A program made the translations under genes and the position numbers. From CAZUXY01 sp964624235 (GTDB lineage Bacteria; Spirochaetota; UBA4802; UBA5368), in NCBI GenBank assembly GCA_964624235.1, contig CAZUXY010000011.1, positions 19,993 to 83,992 on the forward strand: a stretch of 64,000 nucleotides of DNA, read 5' to 3'. Below the pieces are notes generated by a model. It ran no database searches and was not told the DNA's origin. It was given only the letters and a program-made list of their open reading frames with translations. This document shows positions 27,043 to 36,290 of the stretch, in pieces. How positions within the stretch are numbered: position 1 is the stretch's first letter; each line of letters begins with the position of its first letter.

Positions 27043-28179
27043 TCAGATGAAATTTTTAAGCAGTTCCCCGACGGCTGCGTCGATAGAAGTAAAGCGAAGC
27101 TTCAGGTTGTTTTTAATCGCTTCCACTTCGGCGCTGGCGTGAAAATCCGACAGATAACGGAAATGCCCCAGCCGCCTTCCTACAATGAAACTCTCACGGT
27201 CCTCTGTGCTCAATGAAAGATAGCGGTCAATTGTTTCAAGCATCACGCCTTTATCATCGGGAAGCACACCCTCAACATCCTCGACAAGGTTCATCATGTG
27301 ATCACTCTGTAACGTACTCGTGATACCCTCGAGGTTTTCAATAAAAAGCCTGATCTCCAGCATTTTTTCATCTTCGGTAAGGGGTGTCCATGAGCCTGAT
27401 TCCATCAGAATATAGAGCGGCGAGCCCGGCAGCGGGACCGTGCTTCGGAGCCGGATAAAAGTCGGATCGATGCTGTTCATTACCCGTGCGGTTTCAATGG
27501 CGTTATCCCTGCTGTATTCCCTTCCGCCCAGCCCGGGCATGAAATACTCCGATAGATCGAACCCGGCCTGAACCGCTTTACGCCCCGCATCGATCTGTTC
27601 CGCGGCGGTTACCCCTTTCTTGATGAGATCCAGGACTGTATCACACCCCGATTCCATACCGATATGGAGCCTGCTGAGTCCCGCGTTTTTCAGTTTGCGC
27701 AGTTCTTCAATGTCTTTTTTGCTGACCGTTTTGGCCCTGGCATAGGAGGTGATCCTTTCAAGGGTGGGGAATTTTGTTTTGAAATAGACCAGTATTTCAC
27801 AAAGCTCGTCGGTGGCAAGAACCAGGGAATTGGCGTCCTGTATGAAGGCCGTTTTCAGGCCATAATGGATCCAGAAGGCCATCTGCCTCAGATAATAATC
27901 CGGCCCCAGGTCCTGGGAGCGGGCTTTTACTACCACCTCGTCGGACATGGAGCCCCCCAGTCCCAGGTCTTCCGATGCGTTGATCAGACCATCTGCCAGT
28001 GCACGCATTGCATCTATGTCCTTTTTGACTTCATCTACGCTGCGGCGCGAGAATTTCCTGTCTTTATAGGTCATGCAGAAACCGCACTGGTTCCAGGGAC
28101 AGTTCCTGGTGACCCTCAGGAGTATACTGAAAGCCTCACTCGGCGGGCGGATGGGGCCCAGTTCAAATTCATGATTCAT
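27043..28179 (-). CDS. Radical SAM protein
   Basis: 378 residues. The cluster motif near the N-terminus is CPWNQCGFC, spacing C-x4-C-x2-C rather than the common C-x3-C-x2-C, followed by FCMTYKDRKFS. Elp3/coproporphyrinogen-oxidase-like features are visible later: LSRLHIGMESGCDTVLDLIKKG, LGGREYSRDNAIETARVMN and FIRLRSTVPLPGSPLY. It would bind a [4Fe-4S] cluster and cleave SAM to make a radical. The substrate is not known. It is the first gene of a short minus-strand stretch. Confidence 0.85.
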   Translation of the reverse strand: MNHEFELGPIRPPSEAFSILLRVTRNCPWNQCGFCMTYKDRKFSRRSVDEVKKDIDAMRALADGLINASEDLGLGGSMSDEVVVKARSQDLGPDYYLRQMAFWIHYGLKTAFIQDANSLVLATDELCEILVYFKTKFPTLERITSYARAKTVSKKDIEELRKLKNAGLSRLHIGMESGCDTVLDLIKKGVTAAEQIDAGRKAVQAGFDLSEYFMPGLGGREYSRDNAIETARVMNSIDPTFIRLRSTVPLPGSPLYILMESGSWTPLTEDEKMLEIRLFIENLEGITSTLQSDHMMNLVEDVEGVLPDDKGVMLETIDRYLSLSTEDRESFIVGRRLGHFRYLSDFHASAEVEAIKNNLKLRFTSIDAAVGELLKNFI

Positions 28180-28411
28180 AACTCTTACACCTTCCCCGGA
28201 CTATCTCACCAGATGGGAGTTTATGCCGCTCCCTTACAAGTATTTTTTAAAACTATTCGTTACAAAACATACCGCGTTCAGTCGTTTTTGCTGTGATGCA
28301 TGTGTATGGTAGGGTCATGAAACCGGCAGCAATATTCAGGGAAAATTGATTTGACACATACGCCCTGCGACAGGGTAATTATCTTCTGAAATTTTTTTAA
28401 GGAACAAACAG

Positions 28412-29899
28412 ATGAGCGAGGAACTATCCGATCTGATCCAGCAGAGGATCGAAAAACTGAAGGACCTGAAAAGCAGGGGCATCAATCCCTATCCCATACG
28501 CTACAACCGCGACAGCCTTGCTGAAGAGATAAAACATAGCTATACCGATGGTATGGAACGTCAGGTTGCGATTGCCGGCCGAATCAGGTCCAAAAGAGTG
28601 ATGGGGAAAGCTTCCTTTGCCCATGTTGAGGACGGAAGCGGCAGCATCCAGGTCTATGCCCGCAAGGACGAAATCGGCGACGAGCTATACGAGATATTCA
28701 AGATGCTCGACCTGGGGGATATAATCGGCGTTTCAGGGCATGTTTTCCGCACCAAACAGGGCGAAATCAGCATCCACATGAAGGCATTCACCCTTCTTTC
28801 CAAATGCATACGTCCCCTGCCGGTGGTGAAGGAGAAGGACGGTCAGCTTTTTGATGAGTTTTCCGACCGGGAAATGCGCTACCGCCAGCGGTACGTGGAT
28901 CTGATAGTAAACCAGAAAAGCCGTAAGGATTTCATGCTGAGAAGCAGGTTGATAAACGGCATACGCGACTACCTTACGCGGCGCGGATACCTGGAAGTTG
29001 AAACCCCCATGATGCAGTCCATACCGGGGGGCGCGGCGGCAAGGCCCTTTGTGACCCATCATAACGCGCTCGACATTGAACTGTATCTGCGCATCGCGCC
29101 CGAGCTGTATCTGAAACGATTGCTGGTGGGAGGGCTTGAAAAGGTCTTTGAAATCAACCGCAATTTCCGCAACGAGGGAATCTCCACCCGCCACAATCCC
29201 GAGTTTACCATGCTGGAACTCTACGAGGCCTATGCCGACTACCATACCATGATGCACATCGCCGAAGACATGATCTCCACTCTGGCAAAAGAGCTTTTGG
29301 GCGCCGCCGTGATCGAATACCAGGGGGATAAAATCGACCTTACCCCTCCGTGGAAACGTCTGACCTTTGTGGAGGCGATTAAACATTATACCGGTATCGA
29401 CTTCACCGGCATTTCCACCGTTGATGACGCAAAAAAAGCCGCGTCTTCGATCGGCGTGGGCGTTAGCGATGAGATGGGACTGTGGGACATAGCAGGTGAG
29501 ATTTTCGAGGAGAAGGTGGAGCCTGAACTGGTGCAGCCGGTGTTCATCATGGATTATCCCAAGGCGCTCTCGCCCCTCTCCAAGTCACGGGAAGACAATC
29601 CCGATTTCGTTGAGCGGTTTGAACCCTATATCGCCGCGCGTGAGATCGGAAACGCCTTCAGCGAACTGAACGATCCTTTCGACCAGCGCGAGCGTTTCGA
29701 AGAGCAGGTGCGTCGGCGTGAAGCGGGTGACGACGAGGCCCAGATGATGGACATGGATTATCTGACCGCCCTTGAGTACGGAATGCCGCCCGCCGGCGGT
29801 ATGGGTATAGGAATCGACCGGCTGGTGATGCTCTTTATCGATACTCCGTCGATCAAGGATACCATACTGTTTCCTCTTTTGCGTCCTGAAAAAGGATAA
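28412..29899 (+). CDS. lysS: Lysyl-tRNA synthetase, class II
   Basis: 495 residues. An N-terminal OB-fold anticodon-binding domain (VAIAGRIRSKRVMGKASFAHVEDG) precedes the class II core. Motif 2 is FRNEGISTRHNPEFTMLELY and motif 3 is GMGIGIDRLVMLF. The EVETPMMQSIPGGAAARPF segment is typical of LysRS. It charges tRNA-Lys. The AAGGAAC site lies 6 bases before the ATG, and a YqaA-type membrane gene follows 6 bases after the stop. Confidence 0.97.
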   Translation: MSEELSDLIQQRIEKLKDLKSRGINPYPIRYNRDSLAEEIKHSYTDGMERQVAIAGRIRSKRVMGKASFAHVEDGSGSIQVYARKDEIGDELYEIFKMLDLGDIIGVSGHVFRTKQGEISIHMKAFTLLSKCIRPLPVVKEKDGQLFDEFSDREMRYRQRYVDLIVNQKSRKDFMLRSRLINGIRDYLTRRGYLEVETPMMQSIPGGAAARPFVTHHNALDIELYLRIAPELYLKRLLVGGLEKVFEINRNFRNEGISTRHNPEFTMLELYEAYADYHTMMHIAEDMISTLAKELLGAAVIEYQGDKIDLTPPWKRLTFVEAIKHYTGIDFTGISTVDDAKKAASSIGVGVSDEMGLWDIAGEIFEEKVEPELVQPVFIMDYPKALSPLSKSREDNPDFVERFEPYIAAREIGNAFSELNDPFDQRERFEEQVRRREAGDDEAQMMDMDYLTALEYGMPPAGGMGIGIDRLVMLFIDTPSIKDTILFPLLRPEKG

Positions 29900-29905
29900 A
29901 TACGC

Positions 29906-30550
29906 ATGGGCCTGAAATACAGCCGTGAAAAATACGGTTTAAACGTTCACCGTTACCTCTATGACTGGGTGCTCTCATGGGCGTTCACACCCTTTGGCGG
30001 CATAGCGCTTTTTATTCTGGCTTTCGCCGAGTCGTCGTTTTTCCCCATACCACCCGACGTATTGCTCATTGCCCTGGTGCTTTCGGTCCGGGAGAAAGCG
30101 TGGCGATACGCCCTTACCTGCTCCACAGCATCGATATTCGGAGGCGTGCTCGGTTATTTTATCGGATACGCTTTGTGGTACACTCACGGCGGTTTTTCAT
30201 CCATCGCACTGTTTTTCTTCGACTTTATACCGGGGTTTACCATTGAATCGTTCAGAAACATCGCCGCGCTGTACGAGCGGTATTCCTTCTGGATCGTATT
30301 CACCGCGGGTTTTACGCCGCTTCCTTACAAGGTTATAACGATTACCGCCGGCGTAGCTCAAATAAATTTTCCCATGTTTTTCATCGCCTCCACAATCAGC
30401 CGCTCACTGCGATTTTTTCTTGTGGCCGGGCTGATCTGGCGTTTCGGTCCTCCCATCAGGGATTTCATAGAAAAAAGGTTCAATCTTTTGGCCGTTATCT
30501 TCACCGTTCTGCTGATTGGAGGATTCGTACTGATAAAATACGCGCTTTGA
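29906..30550 (+). CDS. YqaA/VTT-like membrane protein
   Basis: 214 residues with several membrane segments. The features ESSFFPIPPDVLLIALVLS, GGVLGYFIGYALWY and FTAGFTPLPYKVITITAGV identify the YqaA branch of the SNARE-associated/DedA-like superfamily. Related DedA/VTT proteins act in lipid scrambling or proton-dependent transport; for YqaA itself no reaction is firmly known. It follows lysS with a 6-base gap. Confidence 0.85.
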   Translation: MGLKYSREKYGLNVHRYLYDWVLSWAFTPFGGIALFILAFAESSFFPIPPDVLLIALVLSVREKAWRYALTCSTASIFGGVLGYFIGYALWYTHGGFSSIALFFFDFIPGFTIESFRNIAALYERYSFWIVFTAGFTPLPYKVITITAGVAQINFPMFFIASTISRSLRFFLVAGLIWRFGPPIRDFIEKRFNLLAVIFTVLLIGGFVLIKYAL

Positions 30551-30831
30551 CCGGGAGGCGGCAATTATATTGTTCGTAACATAATATATTGTTATCATAC
30601 AATTCTTGTTCATTTTTAACTATTTTTTTATGGTTTCTCAATGTAAAGAAGTTGACGATCACGCTTTTTATGACTAAATTTCATCATTCTCGCTTTATAT
30701 CAGATAACGTAATTATTGGTAATACTCCTTTTATTCGATCTCCTCACATGTGCAGTGCGAGAGGTCGTTGATCCAGTAATTTATTTTTTTTAAAAGGGTT
30801 GATAGAACATACTTATACGTGAGGTTTTGTA

Positions 30832-31695
30832 ATGGAGCCATCTAATAAACCCTATGCATCCACCCTTCCTCAACAGTATACCGAAGGGGAAGAACAGCGT
30901 TTTATTTCTATCAGGGGCATTGATCTTTCCTACAAGGTCAGCGGTTACGGCCCGCCGCTGGTTTTTCATCACGGCTGGATAGGTAACGAGGATACCTTCG
31001 CCATGTGCCATCAGGCGTTCGCTCGGTACTTTACGGTATACCGTCCGGCATGGCCGGGTTACGGCAACAGCAGTCCTATGAAGAGATTTACTATTGAAGA
31101 CTTCGCGGAGTTGTCGAACCAGTTCATCAACCGGCTTGGGCTGAAAAACCCCGTCATGGTAGGGAACTGCCTGGGTGGGAATGTGGCGATGGAACTGGCG
31201 CGTTTATATCCGCGTCTTCTTTCCCGTCTTATTCTGGTCGAGGTGTACGCTTTTTTCCCCGAGGTGTATCGATTGCTGTTGATGCCGGGACTAAACAGGC
31301 TGCTTTACAGTATACTCTTTAAAACCCGTACGGGATTCGATTTAATGAATTCATACCTGCCGTTGCAACAGCCAAACGGCAATAACGGATGGGAGTATAC
31401 CTGGGAAGGATTTTTGCGCACGCATGTCGGCAGCGCCCTTAAATTCCTCAGGGCCATATACGTTTATTCCAAAAGCACCTTCGGCAGGTATCTGGAAAAT
31501 TACCGTTCGAATCAACCGGTAATTTATGTTTCCGGCGGGAAAACCTTCGGTCCCGCCGCTGAATTCGGCAAAAACGTCGATACGCTTTTTCACGAGATTT
31601 CAGTCGTCGAGATTCCTGAAAGCATGCACAACCCCGTGGTGGAGAAGCCGGAACTTTTCAATGAAAGGGTGCTGAACGCGCTTGGATATTCCTGA
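30832..31695 (+). CDS. Alpha/beta hydrolase with cysteine in the nucleophile position
   Basis: 287 residues. The oxyanion region HHGWIG, the nucleophile elbow VGNCLGGNVAM and a late histidine in ESMHNPVVEKP outline the alpha/beta-hydrolase fold. The usual GxSxG is GNCLG, so the nucleophile would be C113. Cysteine nucleophiles occur in dienelactone-hydrolase-like members. No signal peptide is seen and the substrate is unknown. Confidence 0.82.
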   Translation: MEPSNKPYASTLPQQYTEGEEQRFISIRGIDLSYKVSGYGPPLVFHHGWIGNEDTFAMCHQAFARYFTVYRPAWPGYGNSSPMKRFTIEDFAELSNQFINRLGLKNPVMVGNCLGGNVAMELARLYPRLLSRLILVEVYAFFPEVYRLLLMPGLNRLLYSILFKTRTGFDLMNSYLPLQQPNGNNGWEYTWEGFLRTHVGSALKFLRAIYVYSKSTFGRYLENYRSNQPVIYVSGGKTFGPAAEFGKNVDTLFHEISVVEIPESMHNPVVEKPELFNERVLNALGYS

Positions 31696-32017
31696 AAATG
31701 CCTTATCTTTTCTTCTGTTTAAACGAAATACGAGCTCATGCCCTGGGGCTGCCATACAGGTCGTGTGCATAAAACCATCGGCGATTTCGGTGAAATGAGA
31801 CGAAACGCTGGCAGCGACATGCTCGACACTTTTGCGGCCCCTTTCGGCGGGGATGCCGCTGAAGTGGTACACGGTTTCGCAATCTCCGATTTCAACTCCC
31901 TTCCTGACAACAGGTAGCAAAGCTTTCATTGACTTTCACACAGAAATAGAGTACAGGTAAGCCAGTTGAAGGAGTACCGCAATAAATCGGCACCCCATAT
32001 CGAGTGGAGGGCATTCC
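31696..32017. other. Intergenic stretch, no supported gene
   Basis: 322 bases between the hydrolase and the cupin gene. A minus-strand open frame (31600-31929) exists but overlaps the end of the hydrolase and has no family resemblance or good start site. GTGGAGGG just before 32018 is the ribosome site of the cupin gene. Otherwise nothing recognisable. Confidence 0.4.
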
Positions 32018-32368
32018 ATGGTCATCAACAGTCTGGCTTCGGTTCCCAAAATCCCCGTTTCAATGGAAGGCGCGGAAAAAACGCATAAACAGGTACCCCT
32101 CTCCAAAAATGACGGCGCTCCTCTGTTTTCTTTCAGGGTTTTCACGCTGGAACCGGGGGGCAACACCCCTTACCATGATCACCCCTTCGAACATCTGAAT
32201 TATATTATCCGGGGTGAAGGCGTCGCCGTCGACCGGGAGGGGAACAAGCACCCGGTAAAGGAGGGGGATTTTATCATGGTCCTCCCGGGGGAAATACATC
32301 AGTACCGCAACGAAGCATTAAAGGGCGATTTTATTTTTATCTGCGCCGTCCCGAAAGAATATGAATAA
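32018..32368 (+). CDS. Cupin-domain protein
   Basis: 116 residues. The two cupin motifs are clear: GNTPYHDHPFEHLNYIIRGEG with its His/His/Glu metal ligands, and GDFIMVLPGEIHQYRN with the second-motif His. Small single-domain cupins bind a metal and often act as sensors, isomerases or dioxygenases. It ends 11 bases before the cysteine desulfidase gene, so the two are probably co-transcribed; its substrate may be a sulfur amino acid derivative, but that is inference. Confidence 0.9.
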   Translation: MVINSLASVPKIPVSMEGAEKTHKQVPLSKNDGAPLFSFRVFTLEPGGNTPYHDHPFEHLNYIIRGEGVAVDREGNKHPVKEGDFIMVLPGEIHQYRNEALKGDFIFICAVPKEYE

Positions 32369-32379
32369 GGAGTTACTGT

Positions 32380-33729
32380 ATGGTATATACGGTAAAAGAC
32401 GTACTGTCAATGGAGGTGGCCCCCGCTCTTGGATGCACCGAGCCTTCTGCGGTGGCCCTGTCGGCGGCGGCCGCCGCCTCGCTTCTGATTGGGGAATTGA
32501 TCGATACTATCGAGGTGTGGCTGGATCCCAACATTTATAAAAACGCCCTGGGGGTGGCTATTCCCGGTACCAGGGGCGAATACGGTATTGAACTGGCGGC
32601 GGCCCTGGGGGCTTTCATCGGTGATCCCCAACTGGGACTGGAGGTTTTCCAGCCCGTGGATGATAACGCCCTCGTGCGAGCGAAGGAATTTGTGCGCGGT
32701 CACGGCGTCACCACACACCTGATGGAAGAGAAGAAAGGCATATACATCAGAACGTGTGTGGGTGCAGGTACCAGCCGGGCCGAAGCGCTGGTGGAGGGGT
32801 CACACGACAATATTACCCGACTCGAACTGAACGGGAACGCCGTCAACGACAATCCACTGGTATCCAGGTCCGCGGGAACGCAAAACATGCTGGCCGGTCT
32901 TGAGGAATGGCTCTCGCGACTGAGCCTCGAAGAGCTGATTGCGCTCCTTGATGAACTGGATAATGATGATCTTGATTTCATACGTGAGGGTATACATTTC
33001 AACACGGCACTGGCCGAATATGGTTTGAAATTCGGGCCGGGACTGGGCATTGGCTGCGCCCTCAAGCGGCTGGTGGGTGAAGGTCTGCTGAAAAAGGTCA
33101 TGATCCTTGCCGCCCGCATCATGACTTCAGCGGCGTCAGACGCGCGCATGGCGGGGGTGAAACTTCCCGCCATGAGCTCGGCAGGCAGCGGCAATCACGG
33201 TCTTACGGCCATACTCCCCATATGGGCGGTCAGGGAATACATTACCTGTGACGACGAGGAAAGGATACTCAGGGCTATCGCCCTGAGCCATATCATCACC
33301 GCCTATGTCAAATCCCATACCGGCAGGCTCTCGGCGGTGTGCGGTTGTTCCGTTGCGGCCGGTGCCGGGGCAGCAGGCGGCATTACCTACCTGATGAACG
33401 GCACAATCCACCATATAGCCGGCGCCATCACTAATCTTATAGAGGACCTGGCAGGCGTTATCTGTGACGGGGCAAAAGCCGGCTGTTCCCTCAAACTGGC
33501 AACCGCGGCGGGCACCGCTGTCCAGTCTGCACTTTTCGCCCTGCACGGCATAGACGTCAAGTCTACCGACGGTATCGTAGCCTCGACCCCCGAACAGACC
33601 ATGAAAAACGTCGGTGAGCTCTCCACCAAGGGTATGATTGAGACTGACAGGACGATATTGCAGATTATGATTAAAAAACGTTTTGATATTCAGCATGCGG
33701 TGAAAAAGACTGAGCCTGGCTCAGTGTAG
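32380..33729 (+). CDS. cyuA: L-cysteine desulfidase/UPF0597 family (CyuA type)
   Basis: 449 residues of the serine-dehydratase-alpha-like UPF0597 family. The GCTEPSAVALSAA start, the SSAGSGNHGLTA loop, and the VCGCSVAAGAGAAGG and CDGAKAGCSLKLA cysteine motifs are the expected [4Fe-4S]-binding and catalytic segments. CyuA-type enzymes break L-cysteine into pyruvate, ammonia and sulfide under anaerobic conditions, though some relatives act on other serine-like substrates. It is between a cupin and an M20 deacylase. Confidence 0.85.
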   Translation: MVYTVKDVLSMEVAPALGCTEPSAVALSAAAAASLLIGELIDTIEVWLDPNIYKNALGVAIPGTRGEYGIELAAALGAFIGDPQLGLEVFQPVDDNALVRAKEFVRGHGVTTHLMEEKKGIYIRTCVGAGTSRAEALVEGSHDNITRLELNGNAVNDNPLVSRSAGTQNMLAGLEEWLSRLSLEELIALLDELDNDDLDFIREGIHFNTALAEYGLKFGPGLGIGCALKRLVGEGLLKKVMILAARIMTSAASDARMAGVKLPAMSSAGSGNHGLTAILPIWAVREYITCDDEERILRAIALSHIITAYVKSHTGRLSAVCGCSVAAGAGAAGGITYLMNGTIHHIAGAITNLIEDLAGVICDGAKAGCSLKLATAAGTAVQSALFALHGIDVKSTDGIVASTPEQTMKNVGELSTKGMIETDRTILQIMIKKRFDIQHAVKKTEPGSV

Positions 33730-33741
33730 AGGTGATCAATT

Positions 33742-34917
33742 ATGATGATACGTGAAACCATCAATGACCTTACCGGGGAAATGACCGATTGGAGGCATTA
33801 CCTCCACAGTCATCCGGAAACCGCTTTCGAGGAAACAGGCACCGCGGCCTTTGTAGCCGACCGGCTGCGTTCTTTCGGTCTTGAGGTCCATACAGGAATA
33901 GGCAAGACCGGAGTGGTGGCCGTGCTGCGAAGGGGGAAACCAGACATCGATCCCATCTCCCTGCGTGCCGATTTCGACGCCCTCGATATTGAAGAGGAGA
34001 ATGATTTGAAATACCGTTCGAAGCATCCCGGCAAGATGCATGCCTGCGGACACGACGGACATACGGCCATGTTACTCGGTGCGGCCAAATACCTGGCCAT
34101 GAATGACAGTTTCAAAGGCACCGTGAACTTCATTTTTCAACCCGCGGAAGAAAACGAAGGCGGGGCCAGGATGATGATCGAAGACGGGCTTTTTGAACGG
34201 TTTCCGACACGTTCAGTATATGCCCTGCATAATTTTCCCGTGTTGCCGGAGGGGTTTTTCGCCGCCCGCAAAGGGCCTGCCATGGCTGCTTTCGATATTT
34301 TTGAGATTACGGTCAGCGGCACGGGAAGCCATGCGGCGATGCCCCATATCGCAAAAGACCCCGTGCTGGCCTCGGCGTACCTGATCTCCATGCTTCAATC
34401 CATTGTCAGCAGAAACCTGAACCCGGTCGAATCCGCGGTGGTCAGCGTCACCGATCTACACGGCGGCACCACGTACAATATCATTCCTGAAACCGTCCGA
34501 CTGCGTGGTACTACGCGGCATTTTCTTCCCGTCATACAGGACCAGATAGAAACCAGGATCAGGGAAATTGCCGCGGGTCTGGCTTCGGCGATGAGCATAA
34601 ACGTGGAGGTACATTATGAGCGACGCTATCCTCCCGTGGTGAATACCGACCGCGAGGTGGATGAGGCACTGGCGGCTGCCGTGTCGATAGCGGGCAAAGA
34701 CAGGGTTATCACCTCCCTGCCGCCCCTCATGGGATCGGAGGACTTCGCTTTCATGTTGAATAAAAAGCCCGGTGCATACCTGGGTATAGGTGCGGGTAAT
34801 CCACGAAAGAACGGCATGCTGCACCAGCCGGGATATGATTTCAACGACAACCTGCTGCCAGTGGGAGCTTCATACTGGGCGGCGCTGGTGGAGATGCTGT
34901 TGCCTAAAGAACCATGA
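33742..34917 (+). CDS. M20 family amidohydrolase/N-acyl-amino-acid deacylase
   Basis: 391 residues. Metal-binding and catalytic motifs of the M20D branch are visible: RHYLHSHPE, HACGHDGHTAML, PAEENEGGARMMIEDG, ALHNFP and a late SEDFAF. Such enzymes remove acyl groups from amino acids (hippurate, N-acetyl-L-amino acids, indole conjugates). It starts 12 bases after the cyuA stop. One reading of the cluster is release of cysteine from an N-acyl form followed by desulfidation; that is speculative. Confidence 0.9.
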   Translation: MMIRETINDLTGEMTDWRHYLHSHPETAFEETGTAAFVADRLRSFGLEVHTGIGKTGVVAVLRRGKPDIDPISLRADFDALDIEEENDLKYRSKHPGKMHACGHDGHTAMLLGAAKYLAMNDSFKGTVNFIFQPAEENEGGARMMIEDGLFERFPTRSVYALHNFPVLPEGFFAARKGPAMAAFDIFEITVSGTGSHAAMPHIAKDPVLASAYLISMLQSIVSRNLNPVESAVVSVTDLHGGTTYNIIPETVRLRGTTRHFLPVIQDQIETRIREIAAGLASAMSINVEVHYERRYPPVVNTDREVDEALAAAVSIAGKDRVITSLPPLMGSEDFAFMLNKKPGAYLGIGAGNPRKNGMLHQPGYDFNDNLLPVGASYWAALVEMLLPKEP

Positions 34918-35382
34918 TGAATAAACCTGTCAATCGGCCGTAAGAAACGGGAAGTCTTTACTGAGTAATCCGCATCAGGTTCGGAAATGAAGTGATCCGG
35001 TGTGTTTAAAAACAGCCGTCGGGAACAAAAGAAAGAATGTAACGATGGTTACCTTTAGGGGTGCAGGTTGAGAGTACCGATAAAACAGCATCGGCAGAAT
35101 AAAATATATATTGCCAGGAGAGAATTTTCAGTTGTAGAATTTTTTGTATGCAAAATAACTGTGCATGCGATCGCATGAACAGCAAAATGCGGAAGCTTCC
35201 CGCATAAAATGATGCAAAGCCTAACGCGGGAATCTACCGCTATAAACCCTTGGATCCCATGTGACTATTCCACCAATGCACTGAAAGGTTTAATGCAATA
35301 TGGAATAGTAGTCGAATACCGTTCGATTTTGAGCGCTGGGAGTATGATGTATATATGATTTCTGTCGGGGAGGAGGGATGCG
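34918..35382. other. 465-base intergenic region with two adjacent palindromes
   Basis: No gene is supported. At 35164-35177 lies CATGCGATCGCATG, a perfect 14-bp palindrome. At 35187-35205 lies a second near-palindrome around GGAAGCTTCC, flanked by ATGC and GCAT with one extra base. Both share an ATGCG/CGCAT theme and are ~180 bases upstream of the acyl-CoA dehydrogenase gene; they look like operator sites or hairpins. GGGGAGGAGGG before the GTG at 35383 is its ribosome site. Confidence 0.5.
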
Positions 35383-36228
35383 GTGATAAACTCTATAGGT
35401 ATAGTCGGAACCGGTATAATGGGGACTGACCTTGCCCTGTACATTGCGGAAAAAAGCTTTACTGTTCATGTGTACGATATCAATGAAAAGCATCTGACCC
35501 ATTCGCTTGAAGTAATCCGAGATAAGCTTCATCACTACGAAGAAAAAGGGCGTCTGGATAAGGGGGAAACAGCTTCGGTACTTAAAAACATCGTTCCTCT
35601 GAAAAGCATTGATGGTCTCACTGTCGCTGATATCGTAATTGAGTGTGTGACCGAAGACCTGAATATCAAGCAGAATGTATTCAGGGAGCTTGACTCCCTG
35701 TGCAAGGCCGGCATCATCCTGGCTTCGAACACCTCCTCTAAATCAATTACCGCCATTGCGTCAGCCACCCGGCGCCCTGAATCAGTCATCGGCATGCACT
35801 TCATGAATCCCGTAAGGGCGATGAAACTGGTTGAACTGGTCTGCGGTCTGGCCACCACCAGGGAGACCTTCGAAACGGCGCGCCAGCTTATCAAGAAGCT
35901 GGGTAAAGAATATGTGGAATCCAGGGACTTCCCCGGATTTCTCACCAATCGTATCCTGATGCCCATGATAAACGAGGCGATCTTCGCGTTGTATGAGGAC
36001 GCCGGTACCGTCGAGGCGATCGACAAGGCCATGAAACTGGGAATGAACCAGCCTATGGGACCTCTGGAACTTGCGGATATGATAGGGCTCGACGTGGTGC
36101 TGGCGGTAATCGAAGAGCTGTATCGCGGTTTTGGCGATTCAAAATATCGCCCCTGTCCCCTGCTGAAGAAATACGTCGCCGCGGGATACCTGGGAAGAAA
36201 ATCCGGAAGGGGCTTTTACGTGTACTGA
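35383..36228 (+). CDS. 3-hydroxyacyl-CoA (3-hydroxybutyryl-CoA) dehydrogenase
   Basis: 281 residues from a GTG start. The N-terminal Rossmann motif is IGIVGTGIMGTDLALYIAE, followed by ASNTSSKSITAIAS, the catalytic-His segment IGMHFMNPVRAMKLVE, and GFLTNRILMPMINEAIF from the dimerisation domain. It oxidises 3-hydroxyacyl-CoA to 3-ketoacyl-CoA with NAD+, in butyrate-type metabolism or beta-oxidation. No thiolase or crotonase is adjacent. The Fe-S membrane protein at 41421 is the kind of partner used to pass beta-oxidation electrons to quinone. Confidence 0.93.
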   Translation: MINSIGIVGTGIMGTDLALYIAEKSFTVHVYDINEKHLTHSLEVIRDKLHHYEEKGRLDKGETASVLKNIVPLKSIDGLTVADIVIECVTEDLNIKQNVFRELDSLCKAGIILASNTSSKSITAIASATRRPESVIGMHFMNPVRAMKLVELVCGLATTRETFETARQLIKKLGKEYVESRDFPGFLTNRILMPMINEAIFALYEDAGTVEAIDKAMKLGMNQPMGPLELADMIGLDVVLAVIEELYRGFGDSKYRPCPLLKKYVAAGYLGRKSGRGFYVY

Positions 36229-36290
36229 CCGCTGATTGTGTATACAACGCCGCTGACTGCGGGTTGGAGGAAGTGCAACCATTCATATGT

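Noticed and set aside
31600..31929. Minus-strand open frame of 109 codons in the hydrolase-cupin gap
   Set aside because: It overlaps the end of the well-supported hydrolase, has no family resemblance and no good ribosome site.
32700..33194. Minus-strand 164-codon frame inside cyuA
   Set aside because: Serine/proline-rich shadow of a GC-rich gene with clear plus-strand homology.
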